Source: Stenotrophomonas sp. WZN-1 (GTDB taxonomy: Bacteria > Pseudomonadota > Gammaproteobacteria > Xanthomonadales > Xanthomonadaceae). Taken from it: a stretch of DNA of 64,000 nt. The position numbers were made by a program, and so were the translations under genes. The notes beneath the pieces were generated by a model that saw nothing but the letters and a program-made list of their open reading frames with translations, made no database searches and had not been told where the DNA came from. Below are positions 16,657-25,383 of the stretch, piece after piece (positions within the stretch are counted from its first letter, which is position 1; each line of letters opens with the position of its first letter). The stretch spans positions 4,358,001 through 4,422,000 of the forward strand of contig NZ_CP021768.1 of assembly GCF_002192255.1 (NCBI RefSeq), given 5' to 3'.

Positions 16657-16740
16657 GGGGAACGGGCACTTGGGGAGGAGTCCCCGTTCCGAGATCTGCT
16701 CCAGGGGATGGGAGAGATCCACAACAGGCATTGCGCCTGT
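16619..16740 (-). ncRNA. sX13-like small regulatory RNA downstream of polA
   Basis: A roughly 120-nt transcript is predicted on the minus strand. A TATAAC -10 box lies at 16746-16751, six bases before A16740. The RNA then forms four hairpins in order: ACAGGC/GCCTGT (16724-16740); GATCTCTCC paired with GGAGCAGATC and a loop CATCCCCT; GGAACGGG/CCCGTTCC (16659-16690) with TCCTCCCC in its loop; and a terminator stem with a TCCCCCT loop. The C-rich loops, size and three main stem-loops are the published hallmarks of Xanthomonas sX13, a virulence-related sRNA that pairs with G-rich mRNA regions. That sX13 also lies beside polA in Xanthomonas is from memory. No strong -35 is visible. Confidence 0.78.
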
Positions 16741-16882
16741 CGGGAGTTATAGAAGCACTCCGAACACTAACGGTTCGTGAAGAGGCCCCATTTAATGAAT
16801 TTCAATCGGGGCAACATTCATGGTCGAGTCAGAAACCCCCGACTCATGAACAAATTCACGTCGTTTTCGGCCTGAAATGCCG

Positions 16883-19657
16883 TCAGTGCGCTTCGTCCCA
16901 GTTGCTGCCGACGCCCGTATCGACCACCAGCGGCACCCGCAGTTTGGCCGCTTGCGACATACGCTCCACCACCTGCAAACGCAAGTCTTCAACGAAACTG
17001 CTTTCGGTTTCGAACACCAGCTCATCGTGCACCTGCAGGATCATCCGCGCCGGTGCCCCGCTGTCACGCAGCCACTGGTCCACATCCACCATCGCGCGCT
17101 TGATGATGTCGGCAGCGGTGCCCTGCATCGGCGCGTTGATCGCCGCGCGTTCGGCACCGGCCCGCAGGCCCTGGTTGCGAGCGTGAATGTCGTTCAGGTA
17201 CAGGCGGCGGCCGAACAGGGTTTCCACGTAGCCCTGGTCACGGGCCTGCTGGCGCATCCGCTCCATGAAGTCGCGCACGCCCGGGTAGCGGCTGAAGTAC
17301 AGCGCTACGTAGTCCTGCGCCTGGCCGCGGTCGATGCCCAGGTTGCGGGCCAGGCCGAAGGCGCTCATGCCGTACATCAGGCCGAAGTTGATCGCCTTGG
17401 CGGCACGGCGCTCGTTCGGGGTCACCTCCTCCAGCGTGCGCCCGAACACCTCGGCGGCGGTGGCACGGTGCACGTCGGCGCCCTGCTCGAAGGCACGCAC
17501 CAGGCCCGGGTCTTCGGACAGGTGGGCCATGATCCGCAGCTCGATCTGCGAATAGTCGGCCGCCAGCAGCTGGAAGCCCTCCGGGGCGATGAACGCGCGG
17601 CGGATGCGGCGGCCGTCCTCGGTGCGGATCGGGATGTTCTGCAGGTTCGGGTCCGACGAGGACAGGCGGCCGGTGGCGGCACCGGACTGGTGGTAGCTGG
17701 TATGCACGCGGCCGGTGTCCGGGTTGACCATCTCCGGCAGCTTGTCGGTGTAGGTGCTGCGCAGCTTGGCCAGGCCCCGGTAGTCGAGGATCACCCGCGG
17801 CAACTCGTGCTGGTCGGCAATCGCCTCCAGCGCCTCTTCATTGGTGCTGGGCTGGCCCTTCGGGGTCTTCACCACCGCCGGCAGCTTCAGTTCGTCGAAC
17901 AGCACCGCCTGCAGCTGCTTGGGCGAATCCAGGTTGAAGCTGCGGCCGGCCAGCTCGGTGGCCTTCTGCTGTGCGGCCAGCATGCGCGAGGAGAGGTCCT
18001 GGCTCTGCCGGCGCAGTTCGTCGGTGTCGATCCGCACGCCGTTGGCTTCGATCGTGGTCAGCACCGGCACCAGCGGCATCTCGATGTCGCGGTACACGCT
18101 GTCCAGCGCCGGCTCGGCCAGCAGCTGCGGCTGCAGCGCGTGGTGCAGGCGCAGGGTGACGTCGGCGTCTTCGGCCGCATAGCGGCTGGCTTCGTCGATG
18201 CCCACCTGCGAGAACGGAATCTGCTTGGCGCCCTTGCCGGCCACGTCCTCGAACTTGATGGCGCTGTAGCCCAGGTAACGCAGGGCCAGCGAATCCATGT
18301 CGTGGCGGGTGGCGGTGGAATTGAGCACGAAGCTCTCGAGCATGGTGTCGTCGTGGTAGCCCTGCACGTCCACGCCGTGGCGGCGCAGCACATGCAGGTC
18401 GTACTTGCCATGCTGGCCCAGCTTCTTCTTCGCCGGGTCCTGCAGCACCGGGCGCAGCGCATCCAGCACCTGCTGCATCGGCAGCTGCGCTGGCGCACCC
18501 GGGTAATCGTGGCCAACCGGAATGTAGGCCGCCTTGCCGGGCTCGACCGCCAGGCTGATGCCGACCAGGCGCGCACGCATCGCATCCAGCGCATCGGTTT
18601 CGGTATCGAAGCTGATCAGGTCCGCCTGCTGCAGGCGCTCGACCCACGCCTGCAGCTGTTCGACGGTCAGCACGGTCTCGTAATCACCCGGCGCGGCCAA
18701 CGCCGGATCCAGCGTGCCGGCGGCCGGTGCTTCGGCGCTGCCACGGGCGAAGCCAGCGGCGGTGCCGCGCAGGCTCGGCGTGGCCTCGCTGGCCGCGGCC
18801 GGCGCCGGCAGCGGCGCCCCCAGCTCCTTCAGCGCCTGGGTGAAGCCGTAGCGCGTATACAGCTCGGTCAGCGCCGGCACGTCCTGCTCGCGCAGGGCCA
18901 GCGTGGTCGGGCTGGCGTCCAGCGCCACGTCGGTGCGGATGGTCACCAGCTCGCGGTTCAGCGGCAGCCGCTCCAGCGCGGCGCGCAGGTTCTCGCCGAT
19001 CTTGCCCTTCATGGCCGGCGCGGCTGCCATCACCCCGTCCAGGTGCTGGTACTCGGCCAGCCACTTGGCGGCGGTCTTCGGTCCGCACTTCTCCACGCCC
19101 GGCACGTTGTCGACGGTGTCGCCCATCAGCGCCAGCAGGTCGATGATCTGGTCGGCGCGCACGCCGAACTTCTCCATCACCACCGCGTCCGAATCCATGC
19201 GGCTGCCGGTCATGGTGTTGACCAGCTCGATACCCGGGCGCACCAGCTGGGCGAAGTCCTTGTCGCCGGTGGAAATGGTCACCTTCAGGTCCTGCGCCAG
19301 GCCCTGCAGGGCCAGCGTGCCGATCACATCGTCGGCTTCCACGCCGGGAATGCGCAGGATGCTGATGCCCAGCGCTTCGACGATGCGGCACATCGGCTCG
19401 ACCTGGCTGCGCAGTTCATCGGGCATCGGCGGGCGGTTGGCCTTGTACTGCTCGTACAGGTCGTCGCGGAAGGTCTTGCCCGGCGCGTCGACCACGAACG
19501 CCACGTAGGCCGGGCGCTCCTTCAAGGTCGAGCGCAGCATGTTGACCACGCCGAACAGCGCGCCGGTGGGTTCACCCTGTGCATTGGACAGGGGCGGCAG
19601 CGCGTGGAACGCGCGGTACAGGTAACTGGACCCGTCGATCAGGACTAATCTGCTCAT
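16883..19657 (-). CDS. polA: DNA polymerase I
   Basis: A 924-residue PolA with all three domains: N-terminal 5' nuclease (about 1-290), a 3'-5' exonuclease domain with the DxE motif in ISFDTETDAL (about 335), and the polymerase. Polymerase motif A is AADYSQIELRIMAHL near residue 700, motif B is RRAAKAINFGLMYGM and motif C is QVHDELVFE near residue 875. Length matches E. coli Pol I (928). It removes RNA primers and fills gaps in replication and repair. It is divergent from the DUF2782 lipoprotein gene across 98 bases, and an sRNA follows its 3' end. Confidence 0.98.
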   Translation of the reverse strand: MSRLVLIDGSSYLYRAFHALPPLSNAQGEPTGALFGVVNMLRSTLKERPAYVAFVVDAPGKTFRDDLYEQYKANRPPMPDELRSQVEPMCRIVEALGISILRIPGVEADDVIGTLALQGLAQDLKVTISTGDKDFAQLVRPGIELVNTMTGSRMDSDAVVMEKFGVRADQIIDLLALMGDTVDNVPGVEKCGPKTAAKWLAEYQHLDGVMAAAPAMKGKIGENLRAALERLPLNRELVTIRTDVALDASPTTLALREQDVPALTELYTRYGFTQALKELGAPLPAPAAASEATPSLRGTAAGFARGSAEAPAAGTLDPALAAPGDYETVLTVEQLQAWVERLQQADLISFDTETDALDAMRARLVGISLAVEPGKAAYIPVGHDYPGAPAQLPMQQVLDALRPVLQDPAKKKLGQHGKYDLHVLRRHGVDVQGYHDDTMLESFVLNSTATRHDMDSLALRYLGYSAIKFEDVAGKGAKQIPFSQVGIDEASRYAAEDADVTLRLHHALQPQLLAEPALDSVYRDIEMPLVPVLTTIEANGVRIDTDELRRQSQDLSSRMLAAQQKATELAGRSFNLDSPKQLQAVLFDELKLPAVVKTPKGQPSTNEEALEAIADQHELPRVILDYRGLAKLRSTYTDKLPEMVNPDTGRVHTSYHQSGAATGRLSSSDPNLQNIPIRTEDGRRIRRAFIAPEGFQLLAADYSQIELRIMAHLSEDPGLVRAFEQGADVHRATAAEVFGRTLEEVTPNERRAAKAINFGLMYGMSAFGLARNLGIDRGQAQDYVALYFSRYPGVRDFMERMRQQARDQGYVETLFGRRLYLNDIHARNQGLRAGAERAAINAPMQGTAADIIKRAMVDVDQWLRDSGAPARMILQVHDELVFETESSFVEDLRLQVVERMSQAAKLRVPLVVDTGVGSNWDEAH

Positions 19658-19755
19658 GCGCCGATTCTACGCGCCCGTGCCTGCACCGCGGCGACACGGC
19701 CCGTACACCGCGATGGGGCATAATCAGGGCTCTTTCCAGGCAAAGGCCCCCGCCG

Positions 19756-20040
19756 ATGAAGACCCTGATGCTCGCTTCCCTGCTCCTGCTCGCTGGCTGC
19801 GCCAGCATGGGTGGCGCAGGCGCTCCCCCGGTGGACGTCAAGGGCGCGGATGTGTCCAAGCGCACCATGGACAACGGCGACACCATCGAGGAATACCGCG
19901 TGTCCGGCCAGCTGCGCATGGTCAAGGTGACCCCGTCGCGCGGCGCCCCGTTCTACATGTACGACAAGAACGGCGACGGCCGCATGGACAACGACAAGGA
20001 CGGCGTGTCGCCGGTCTACTGGAAGCTGTACAGCTGGTGA
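19756..20040 (+). CDS. DUF2782 lipoprotein
   Basis: A 94-residue lipoprotein. The lipobox LLAGC places the acylated Cys near residue 15. The mature part has the DUF2782 pattern: DTIEEYRVSGQLRMVKVTPS, then GAPFYMYDKNGDGRMDNDKD, an acidic Asp-rich loop that could bind a divalent cation. The ATG at 19756 is chosen because it puts the lipobox in the right place; longer frames are rejected. DUF2782 genes commonly sit next to polA, as here. Function unknown. Confidence 0.85.
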   Translation: MKTLMLASLLLLAGCASMGGAGAPPVDVKGADVSKRTMDNGDTIEEYRVSGQLRMVKVTPSRGAPFYMYDKNGDGRMDNDKDGVSPVYWKLYSW

Positions 20041-20070
20041 TGTGACCGGGGGTCGGGTCCCTGCGATCCA

Positions 20071-20094
20071 GTAGATCCACGCCATGCGTGGATG
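20071..20094. repeat. SMAG-type REP monomer
   Basis: GTAGATCCACGCCATGCGTG, completed by GAT, is a palindrome on a GTAG foot. It lies after the DUF2782 stop codon and before the usp terminator. Confidence 0.75.
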
Positions 20095-20106
20095 CCCCCC
20101 GGCCCC

Positions 20107-20146
20107 ACAAAAAACAACGCCGGCGCGCATCCTGCGGCCGGCGTCG
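20107..20146 (-). terminator. Rho-independent terminator of the universal stress protein gene
   Basis: On the minus strand ACGCCGGC pairs with GCCGGCGT across a 12-base loop, followed by TGTTTTTTG. It lies 26 bases after the usp stop codon. Confidence 0.85.
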
Positions 20147-20171
20147 GGTCCCCTCCCCGGGAACACTTGTA

Positions 20172-20618
20172 TCAGCGGATGACCAGCACCGGCAGCGTGC
20201 TGCGTGCCAGCACCTCGGCGGTCTGGCTGCCCAGCAGCACGCGGGTCACGCCACGGCGGCCGTGCGAGGTCATCACGATCAGGTCGCTGTTGCGCTCCCC
20301 TGCTGTCTCGATGATGCCGTCGGCGGCGTAGCGGTCCAGCACGTGCACAGGATTGGCGGTGATGCCCTGCTCGGCGGCCTTGGCCAGCGCCGGCTGCAGC
20401 ACTTTCTGTGCGCCTTCCTCGCGGTCGGCCTTGTACTCGGGGCTGTTCATGTAGCCCACGCTCCAGCCCATGGCGTCGTACATGCCGACGGCCCACGGCT
20501 CGGAAACAGTGACGATATCGACCTCGGCGTTGAGGTCCTTGGCCAGCTCCAGGCCCTTGGCCAGGCCCTTGTCGGCCAGCTCGGACCCGTCAGTGGCAAT
20601 CAGGATGCGCTTGTACAT
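20172..20618 (-). CDS. Universal stress protein (UspA family)
   Basis: A 148-residue single Usp domain. It begins MYKRILIATDGSELADKG, has the LDRYAADGIIETA strand-helix step and the ATP-binding signature MTSHGRRGVTRVLLGSQTAEVL (G-2x-G-9x-G-S/T type), so it probably binds ATP. The start is the ATG at 20618; a 14-codon upstream extension lacks conservation. A near-consensus FNR/ANR box lies at 20687-20700, about 70 bases upstream, which suggests induction when oxygen is low. A strong terminator follows. Confidence 0.94.
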   Translation of the reverse strand: MYKRILIATDGSELADKGLAKGLELAKDLNAEVDIVTVSEPWAVGMYDAMGWSVGYMNSPEYKADREEGAQKVLQPALAKAAEQGITANPVHVLDRYAADGIIETAGERNSDLIVMTSHGRRGVTRVLLGSQTAEVLARSTLPVLVIR

Positions 20619-20686
20619 GGTGGGGCTCCGTGGCGGTCTGCCAGATGGGAACACCACCATTGCACACCGGATGTGCAGGGCGCGCC

Positions 20687-20700
20687 TTGAGCAGGATCAA
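20687..20700. promoter_or_regulatory. Candidate FNR/ANR-type operator upstream of usp
   Basis: TTGAGCAGGATCAA matches the FNR/ANR consensus TTGATNNNNATCAA with one mismatch. Its centre is about 75 bases before the usp ATG, a reasonable activator position. It is also about 108 bases before the divergent 48-codon gene. Confidence 0.55.
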
Positions 20701-20801
20701 TCCGGCGTCGCGCATTGGCGTGTGCGCACCGCCGGCTTGCGTACCCGAACACTGCAGCGCAAGCTGGGTGGGCGGCGGCGCGCCGCCTTGGGAGAACCCG
20801 C

Positions 20802-20948
20802 ATGCAGGACAGCAAGCCGACACCACCAAGAACGCTCAGGATCATCTTGTGGAGCCTTATCGCCGCCTTCGTACTGTTCTGCGGCGGCTATTACTTGGGC
20901 AAGGATCTGGCCCAGCGCGACAACGCCCGGCAGTCAGCCGGCCGATAA
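20802..20948 (+). CDS. Small single-pass membrane protein (48 aa)
   Basis: A 48-residue protein starting at the ATG at 20802, which has GGGAG about 6 bases upstream. A basic N-terminus (MQDSKPTPPRTLR) precedes one helix, IILWSLIAAFVLFCGGYYLG, then a short polar tail. It is divergent from usp. Longer readings from 20715 have no support. Function unknown; small one-helix proteins of this kind are often regulators or subunits of membrane complexes. Confidence 0.65.
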   Translation: MQDSKPTPPRTLRIILWSLIAAFVLFCGGYYLGKDLAQRDNARQSAGR

Positions 20949-20956
20949 CCTGCTTC

Positions 20957-21024
20957 TGTAGAGCCGAGCCCATGCTCGGCTGCTTTTCCCGTCAGAAGCA
21001 GCCGAGCATGGGCTCGGCTCTACA
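20957..21024. repeat. SMAG-type REP dimer, near-perfect long inverted repeat
   Basis: Two GTAG-footed units face each other: TGTAGAGCCGAGCCCATGCT from 20957 and its complement ending at 21024. The arms match over about 29 bases with an 11-base spacer, so the pair can form one long hairpin. It lies between the 48-codon gene and the convergent 184-aa gene. Confidence 0.88.
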
Positions 21025-21036
21025 TCAGGCCTGCCC

Positions 21037-21591
21037 TCAGGCGATCTGCACCACGCGTGCGTTCTGGCACAGCGGGTAGCTGGCCACGAATTCAGCGATC
21101 GCATCACGCATCGCTTCGAACGATTCGCCGTACATGTACAGCGCGGTCTCGGTCGGGCCCTGCCACCAGCTGCAGATCTCGCCCAGGCCGTCGATGCGCT
21201 CCGACAGCTGCTCGAACACGTGGTTGGAATCGCACTGCTCGTAGACGTCGTCCGGCAGGTTCAGGCCATCCAGGTAGATGCCCAGGCCTTCGGTCACGCC
21301 GAAGTGGCGATCAGCCTCGCCCGCGCCCTGCAGCTGCGAGCCCTTCGGCGCACCCAGCTGCTCCAGCAGGTCGATCAGCTTGGGCACGCCGGCGGCGTCC
21401 ACCAATGCAACCTCGATGTCGCCGTACAGGACCTCGCCCTCGTCGGAGGTCGCGGTGCCACCGCCGACGATCTCGCCGATCCCGGCGGCCTGCATCAACG
21501 CGTCGAGCGGATCCTCGAACAGTTCATGACGATGCGCGGGCTGCAGCTTGGCATTCAACGTCACGGTAACGTGCAGGGTCGGTTCGGTCAT
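21037..21591 (-). CDS. Conserved hypothetical protein (184 aa)
   Basis: A soluble acidic protein beginning MTEPTLHVTVTLNAKLQPA; the ATG at 21591 has AGGAA upstream. Notable segments are GEIVGGGTATSDEGEVLYGD, a helix VPKLIDLLEQLGAPKGSQL, and an acidic middle LDGLNLPDDVYEQCDSNHVF. There is no signal peptide or membrane helix. It is flanked by SMAG dimers on both sides, so it is probably transcribed alone. I do not recognise the family. Confidence 0.72.
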   Translation of the reverse strand: MTEPTLHVTVTLNAKLQPAHRHELFEDPLDALMQAAGIGEIVGGGTATSDEGEVLYGDIEVALVDAAGVPKLIDLLEQLGAPKGSQLQGAGEADRHFGVTEGLGIYLDGLNLPDDVYEQCDSNHVFEQLSERIDGLGEICSWWQGPTETALYMYGESFEAMRDAIAEFVASYPLCQNARVVQIA

Positions 21592-21621
21592 CGGGGTGTT
21601 CCTGGTGGATGTGACCGCTAT

Positions 21622-21690
21622 TGTAGAGCCGAGCCTGTGCTCGGCTGATTTCCCCGCCAACAGCAGCCGAGCCTGGGCTCGGCTCTACAG
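21622..21690. repeat. SMAG-type REP dimer (inverted)
   Basis: Two units face each other, TGTAGAGCCGAGCCTGTGCT and CCGAGCCTGGGCTCGGCTCT, with GTAG feet at the outer ends. It separates the 184-aa gene from uvrD. Confidence 0.87.
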
Positions 21691-21714
21691 GAATTCCCGA
21701 TCCCTCGATGGTGA

Positions 21715-23907
21715 TCAGATCACCGTCAGGTTGGCGTAGGCCATCACAAGCCACTTGCTGCCGGCGTCGGCAAACTCGACCTGCACGCGGGCGTGGGCAC
21801 CGTTGCCTTCGTAGTCGGTCACCATGCCTTCGCCGAACTTGGGATGGGTAACCAGCGCGCCGAGCTTGATCGGCGGTGCCTCGATCGAGGCATGGCCCAT
21901 CACCCGGCTGGCGCCCATCGAGGCCGGTCGCGAAACCTGCACCTTCGGGCGCACTTCGTGCAGCAGCTCGCGCGGGATCTCGCGCAGGAAGCGCGACGGC
22001 AGGCTGTAATTGTCCTGGCCGTGGATGCGGCGCGATTCGGCATAACTCAGCACCAGCTTCTGGCGCGCGCGGGTGATGCCCACGTAGGCCAGGCGGCGCT
22101 CTTCTTCCAGCCGCCCGCTTTCCTCCAGCGAGCGTGCGCTGGGGAACAGGCCTTCTTCCAGGCCGGCCAGGAACACCAGCGGGAATTCCAGCCCCTTGGC
22201 CGAGTGCAGGGTCATCAGCTGCACGCCGTCCTCGCCCGCCTGCGCCTGGCCCTCACCGGCCTCCAGCGCGGCGTAGGCCAGGAACGCGACCAGCTCGTCC
22301 ATGTCCTCTCCCACTTCCTCGATATCGTCGGCGCGGCGCACGAAGCGCGAGGCCACCGAGACCAGTTCGTCGAGGTTGTCGGTGCGCGATTCGGAGTCCA
22401 GCGCGTTGCGGCTTTCCTTGCTCCAGTGCTCGCGCAGCTGCGAGCGGGCCAGCACGTGGTCCACGCGCTCGGCCAGGGTCATGTGCAGGGTCTGCGCCTG
22501 CAGCTCGTTGACCAGCACCAGGAAGCCCGCCAGCGCATTGCGCGCACGCGCGGCCAGCGCGCTGCCCTGGGTGACCAGCATGGTCGCTTCCCACAGCGAA
22601 ATGCCCTGCGCGCGCGCCTCGCGGCGCACTTCGTCCAGCGTGCGGTCGCCGATGCCACGCGTCGGCGTGTTGACCGCGCGCTCGAACGCCGCGTCGTCGT
22701 TGCGGTTGGACAGCAGGCGCAGGTAGGCCAGCGCGTCCTTGATTTCGGCACGCTCGAAGAAGCGCATGCCACCGTACACGCGGTACGGCACCTGTTCGCT
22801 CAGCAGCGCTTCTTCCAGCGCGCGCGACTGCGCATTGCTGCGGTAGAGCACGGCCACTTCGGTATAGCTGCCACCGTCACGCACCCACTGGCGCGCGCGC
22901 TCGACGATGTAGCGTGCCTCGTCCATCTCGTTGTAGGCGGCGTACAGGTCGATCGGCTCGCCGTCGCCGCTGTCGGTCCACAGCTGCTTGCCGATGCGGT
23001 CGGGGTTGTGCGCGATCACCGCATTGGCGGCGCCGAGGATGTTGGCGGTGGAGCGGTAGTTCTGTTCCAGGCGGATGGTCTGCGCGCCCGGGAAGTCGCG
23101 CAGGAAGCCCTGCACGTTCTCGACCTTGGCACCGCGCCAGCCGTAGATGGCCTGGTCATCGTCGCCGACCACAAACACGTGGCCGGAATCGCCGGCCAGC
23201 ACGCGCACGAAGGCGTACTGGATGGCATTGGTGTCCTGGAACTCGTCCACCAGGATCTCGCGGAAGCGCGCGCGGTAGTGCGACAGCAACGCCGGGTTGT
23301 CGCGCAGCAGTTCGTGCGCGCGCAGCAGCAGCTCGGCGAAGTCGACCAGGCCGGCGCGGTCGCAGCGTGCCTGGTACTCGATGTAGGCCTGGCGCATGGT
23401 TTCCAGCCAGGCATCGTGCGGCTCGGGCTGGATGTGCTGCGGGCGGCGGCCTTCGTCCTTCTGCGCGTTGATCCACCACGCGATCTGCTTGGCCGGGTAC
23501 TTGCCGTCGTCCAGTTCCAGCGCCTGCACCACGCGCTTGACCAGCCGCAGCTGGTCGTCCGAATCCATCACCTGGAAGCCTTCCGGCAGCTTCGCGTCCT
23601 GCCAGTGCAGGCGCAGCAGGCGGTTGGCCAGGCCGTGGAAGGTGCCGATCCACATGCCACGGCTGCCATTGGGCAGCTGTGCGTCGATGCGGTGGCGCAT
23701 TTCGCCGGCCGCCTTGTTGGTGAAGGTCACCGCGAAAATGCCGTGGGTCGGCACGCCATCGACTTCATGCAGCCAGGCGATGCGGTGGGTGAGTACGCGG
23801 GTCTTGCCGGAACCGGCACCGGCCAGCACCAGGTGGTGGCCGGGGGGAGCGGAGACGGCTTCGCGCTGGGCCGGGTTCAGGCCATCAAGCAGGTGGGAGA
23901 CATCCAT
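21715..23907 (-). CDS. uvrD: DNA helicase II (UvrD/Rep/PcrA family)
   Basis: A 730-residue SF1A 3'-5' helicase for mismatch and nucleotide-excision repair. Motif I (Walker A) is GAGSGKTR at about residues 30-37. Motif II (Walker B) is LVDEFQDTN, motif III is GDDDQAIYGWRGA, and late motifs include TLHSAKGLEFPLVFL and YVGITRARQKL. Length is normal for UvrD (about 720). The C-terminal tail after about 650 is the variable protein-interaction region. It starts 9 bases after the stop of the upstream FAD-protein gene, so the two may form an operon. Confidence 0.97.
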   Translation of the reverse strand: MDVSHLLDGLNPAQREAVSAPPGHHLVLAGAGSGKTRVLTHRIAWLHEVDGVPTHGIFAVTFTNKAAGEMRHRIDAQLPNGSRGMWIGTFHGLANRLLRLHWQDAKLPEGFQVMDSDDQLRLVKRVVQALELDDGKYPAKQIAWWINAQKDEGRRPQHIQPEPHDAWLETMRQAYIEYQARCDRAGLVDFAELLLRAHELLRDNPALLSHYRARFREILVDEFQDTNAIQYAFVRVLAGDSGHVFVVGDDDQAIYGWRGAKVENVQGFLRDFPGAQTIRLEQNYRSTANILGAANAVIAHNPDRIGKQLWTDSGDGEPIDLYAAYNEMDEARYIVERARQWVRDGGSYTEVAVLYRSNAQSRALEEALLSEQVPYRVYGGMRFFERAEIKDALAYLRLLSNRNDDAAFERAVNTPTRGIGDRTLDEVRREARAQGISLWEATMLVTQGSALAARARNALAGFLVLVNELQAQTLHMTLAERVDHVLARSQLREHWSKESRNALDSESRTDNLDELVSVASRFVRRADDIEEVGEDMDELVAFLAYAALEAGEGQAQAGEDGVQLMTLHSAKGLEFPLVFLAGLEEGLFPSARSLEESGRLEEERRLAYVGITRARQKLVLSYAESRRIHGQDNYSLPSRFLREIPRELLHEVRPKVQVSRPASMGASRVMGHASIEAPPIKLGALVTHPKFGEGMVTDYEGNGAHARVQVEFADAGSKWLVMAYANLTVI

Positions 23908-23916
23908 GCCCCCATT

Positions 23917-25320
23917 TTACGGCATCGCCGTCGCGGCTCCTGCGACCACCTGGGTGGCCAGTGCCTGCGCCTGCTGACGCAGTTCAGGCACCGCCAGGCT
24001 TTCCCACAGGCTGCCGATGCGCAGGCTGCCGAGCACGCCCAGCCGTGCCTGCGGCTGGCCACCAGCGGCACGCAGGCGGTCGCCCGGCACCGTGCTGTCC
24101 AGGCCCAGCCCATGCGGGCCGGGGCGCGCCAGTCCATCAGCCTGCAGCTGCTGCAGCAGCGGATTACGCAGCGCGCTGGCGCGGGTTTCCACGCCGGTGG
24201 CGTTGATCACCCCGCTGATCGTCCACTGCTGTTCATTGCCCAGGGTATCGCGGCCGGACAGCTGCAGCGCATCGCCTTCGCGGCAGACGCGCTGCAGGCG
24301 GGACCGGTGGATACGCAGTTGGCCGCTGTCCTGCAGGGACTGCAGCTGCGCGTCGACCTCTTCGGCGATGCGGTGGCGATGCACGTCCCAATAGCGCACC
24401 ACATGGCGCAGGAAGCGGCGCTGGTCGGCCTCATCGAGGCTGCACCACAGCGCCTGCCCGTGCGGACGGATGCGGTCCATCACGCCCTGCCACGGCAGGC
24501 CGTCGGCCTGGGCCTGGCGCGCGAATCCGCGCAGCGCGCGCAGGCGCTGGCGCAGGTTCATCGGCAGCAACGTGGCCGGGTCGAACGTGGGCAGGCCGCC
24601 ATGCGCATGCGGCAACGGCAGCAGGCCATGGCGCGAAATCACGTGCAGCGGGCCGGTGTGGCCGGCGGCGACCAATGCCAGCACGGTGTCGGCCATGCTC
24701 AGGCCGGACCCGACAATGGCCACGGCCTGCTCGCCGGCCAGGGTGCGTACGCCGTCGTAGTCCCAGGCCTCGATCACATCGTCGGCAGGCAGCGCATCGG
24801 CACCGGCCACCGGCAGCGGACGCATGCTGTTGCCGGTGGCGAGCACCGCCCGCGTGGCGTGCAGCGTCTGGCCATCGCCCAGCTGCAGCCGGTAACCATG
24901 GTCATCCGGCTGCAGGCCCAGCACCGGCTGCGCGATCACCTGCAGCTGCGCCGGGCTGGCCGCGGCGGCCTCCTGCAGGCGCTGCTGCAGATAAGCCGCA
25001 AAGTAGTGGCGGCATACGTAACGCTCGCCGAGCACCTCGCGCGCCTCGCCCGGGTAGGCATTGGCCGCTATAAGGTAGTCGAGGAAATCGCCGGGCTGGT
25101 CGGCAAACGCACTCATCTTCGCCGCCGGCACGTTCAGCAGATGCTCCGGCCATGGCGTGGCATAGGCGATGCCCTGCGCCAGCTGCGAGGCGGGTTCGAA
25201 AATGGCCAGCGCCAGCGGCGCCTTGGCCTGGCGCAATACCTGGATCGCCACCAGCACGCCAGCCGCACCACCACCGATGATCGCCAGGTCCAGTTCGCCA
25301 TTACGCGGTGAATCAGTCAT
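23917..25320 (-). CDS. FAD/NAD(P)-binding protein, YdhS (COG4529) type
   Basis: A 467-residue flavoprotein. The FAD dinucleotide-binding motif is DLAIIGGGAAGVLVAIQVLR near residue 12. A second nucleotide motif, AIVGSGLSMADTVLAL, lies in the middle, and GVINATGVETRAS is the late ATG-type FAD motif. The family (FAD_NAD(P)_binding) is related to hydroxylating monooxygenases; substrate unknown. The start is the ATG at 25320, six codons inside the longest frame. It is immediately upstream of uvrD on the same strand. Confidence 0.85.
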   Translation of the reverse strand: MTDSPRNGELDLAIIGGGAAGVLVAIQVLRQAKAPLALAIFEPASQLAQGIAYATPWPEHLLNVPAAKMSAFADQPGDFLDYLIAANAYPGEAREVLGERYVCRHYFAAYLQQRLQEAAAASPAQLQVIAQPVLGLQPDDHGYRLQLGDGQTLHATRAVLATGNSMRPLPVAGADALPADDVIEAWDYDGVRTLAGEQAVAIVGSGLSMADTVLALVAAGHTGPLHVISRHGLLPLPHAHGGLPTFDPATLLPMNLRQRLRALRGFARQAQADGLPWQGVMDRIRPHGQALWCSLDEADQRRFLRHVVRYWDVHRHRIAEEVDAQLQSLQDSGQLRIHRSRLQRVCREGDALQLSGRDTLGNEQQWTISGVINATGVETRASALRNPLLQQLQADGLARPGPHGLGLDSTVPGDRLRAAGGQPQARLGVLGSLRIGSLWESLAVPELRQQAQALATQVVAGAATAMP

Positions 25321-25383
25321 GCGCCGATTGTAGGCCATCGGCGATGACAGGCCGGATTGCCGAAATGGGCGGTTGCCGCCGCC

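Noticed and set aside
16877-19648. 923-codon plus-strand ORF opposite polA
   Set aside because: It is a GC-rich antisense shadow of polA; the composition is His/Gln/Arg-rich and carries no recognisable domain.
21793-25311. 1172-codon plus-strand ORF opposite uvrD and the FAD protein gene
   Set aside because: It spans two real minus-strand genes in a mirrored codon phase, with biased composition and no motifs.
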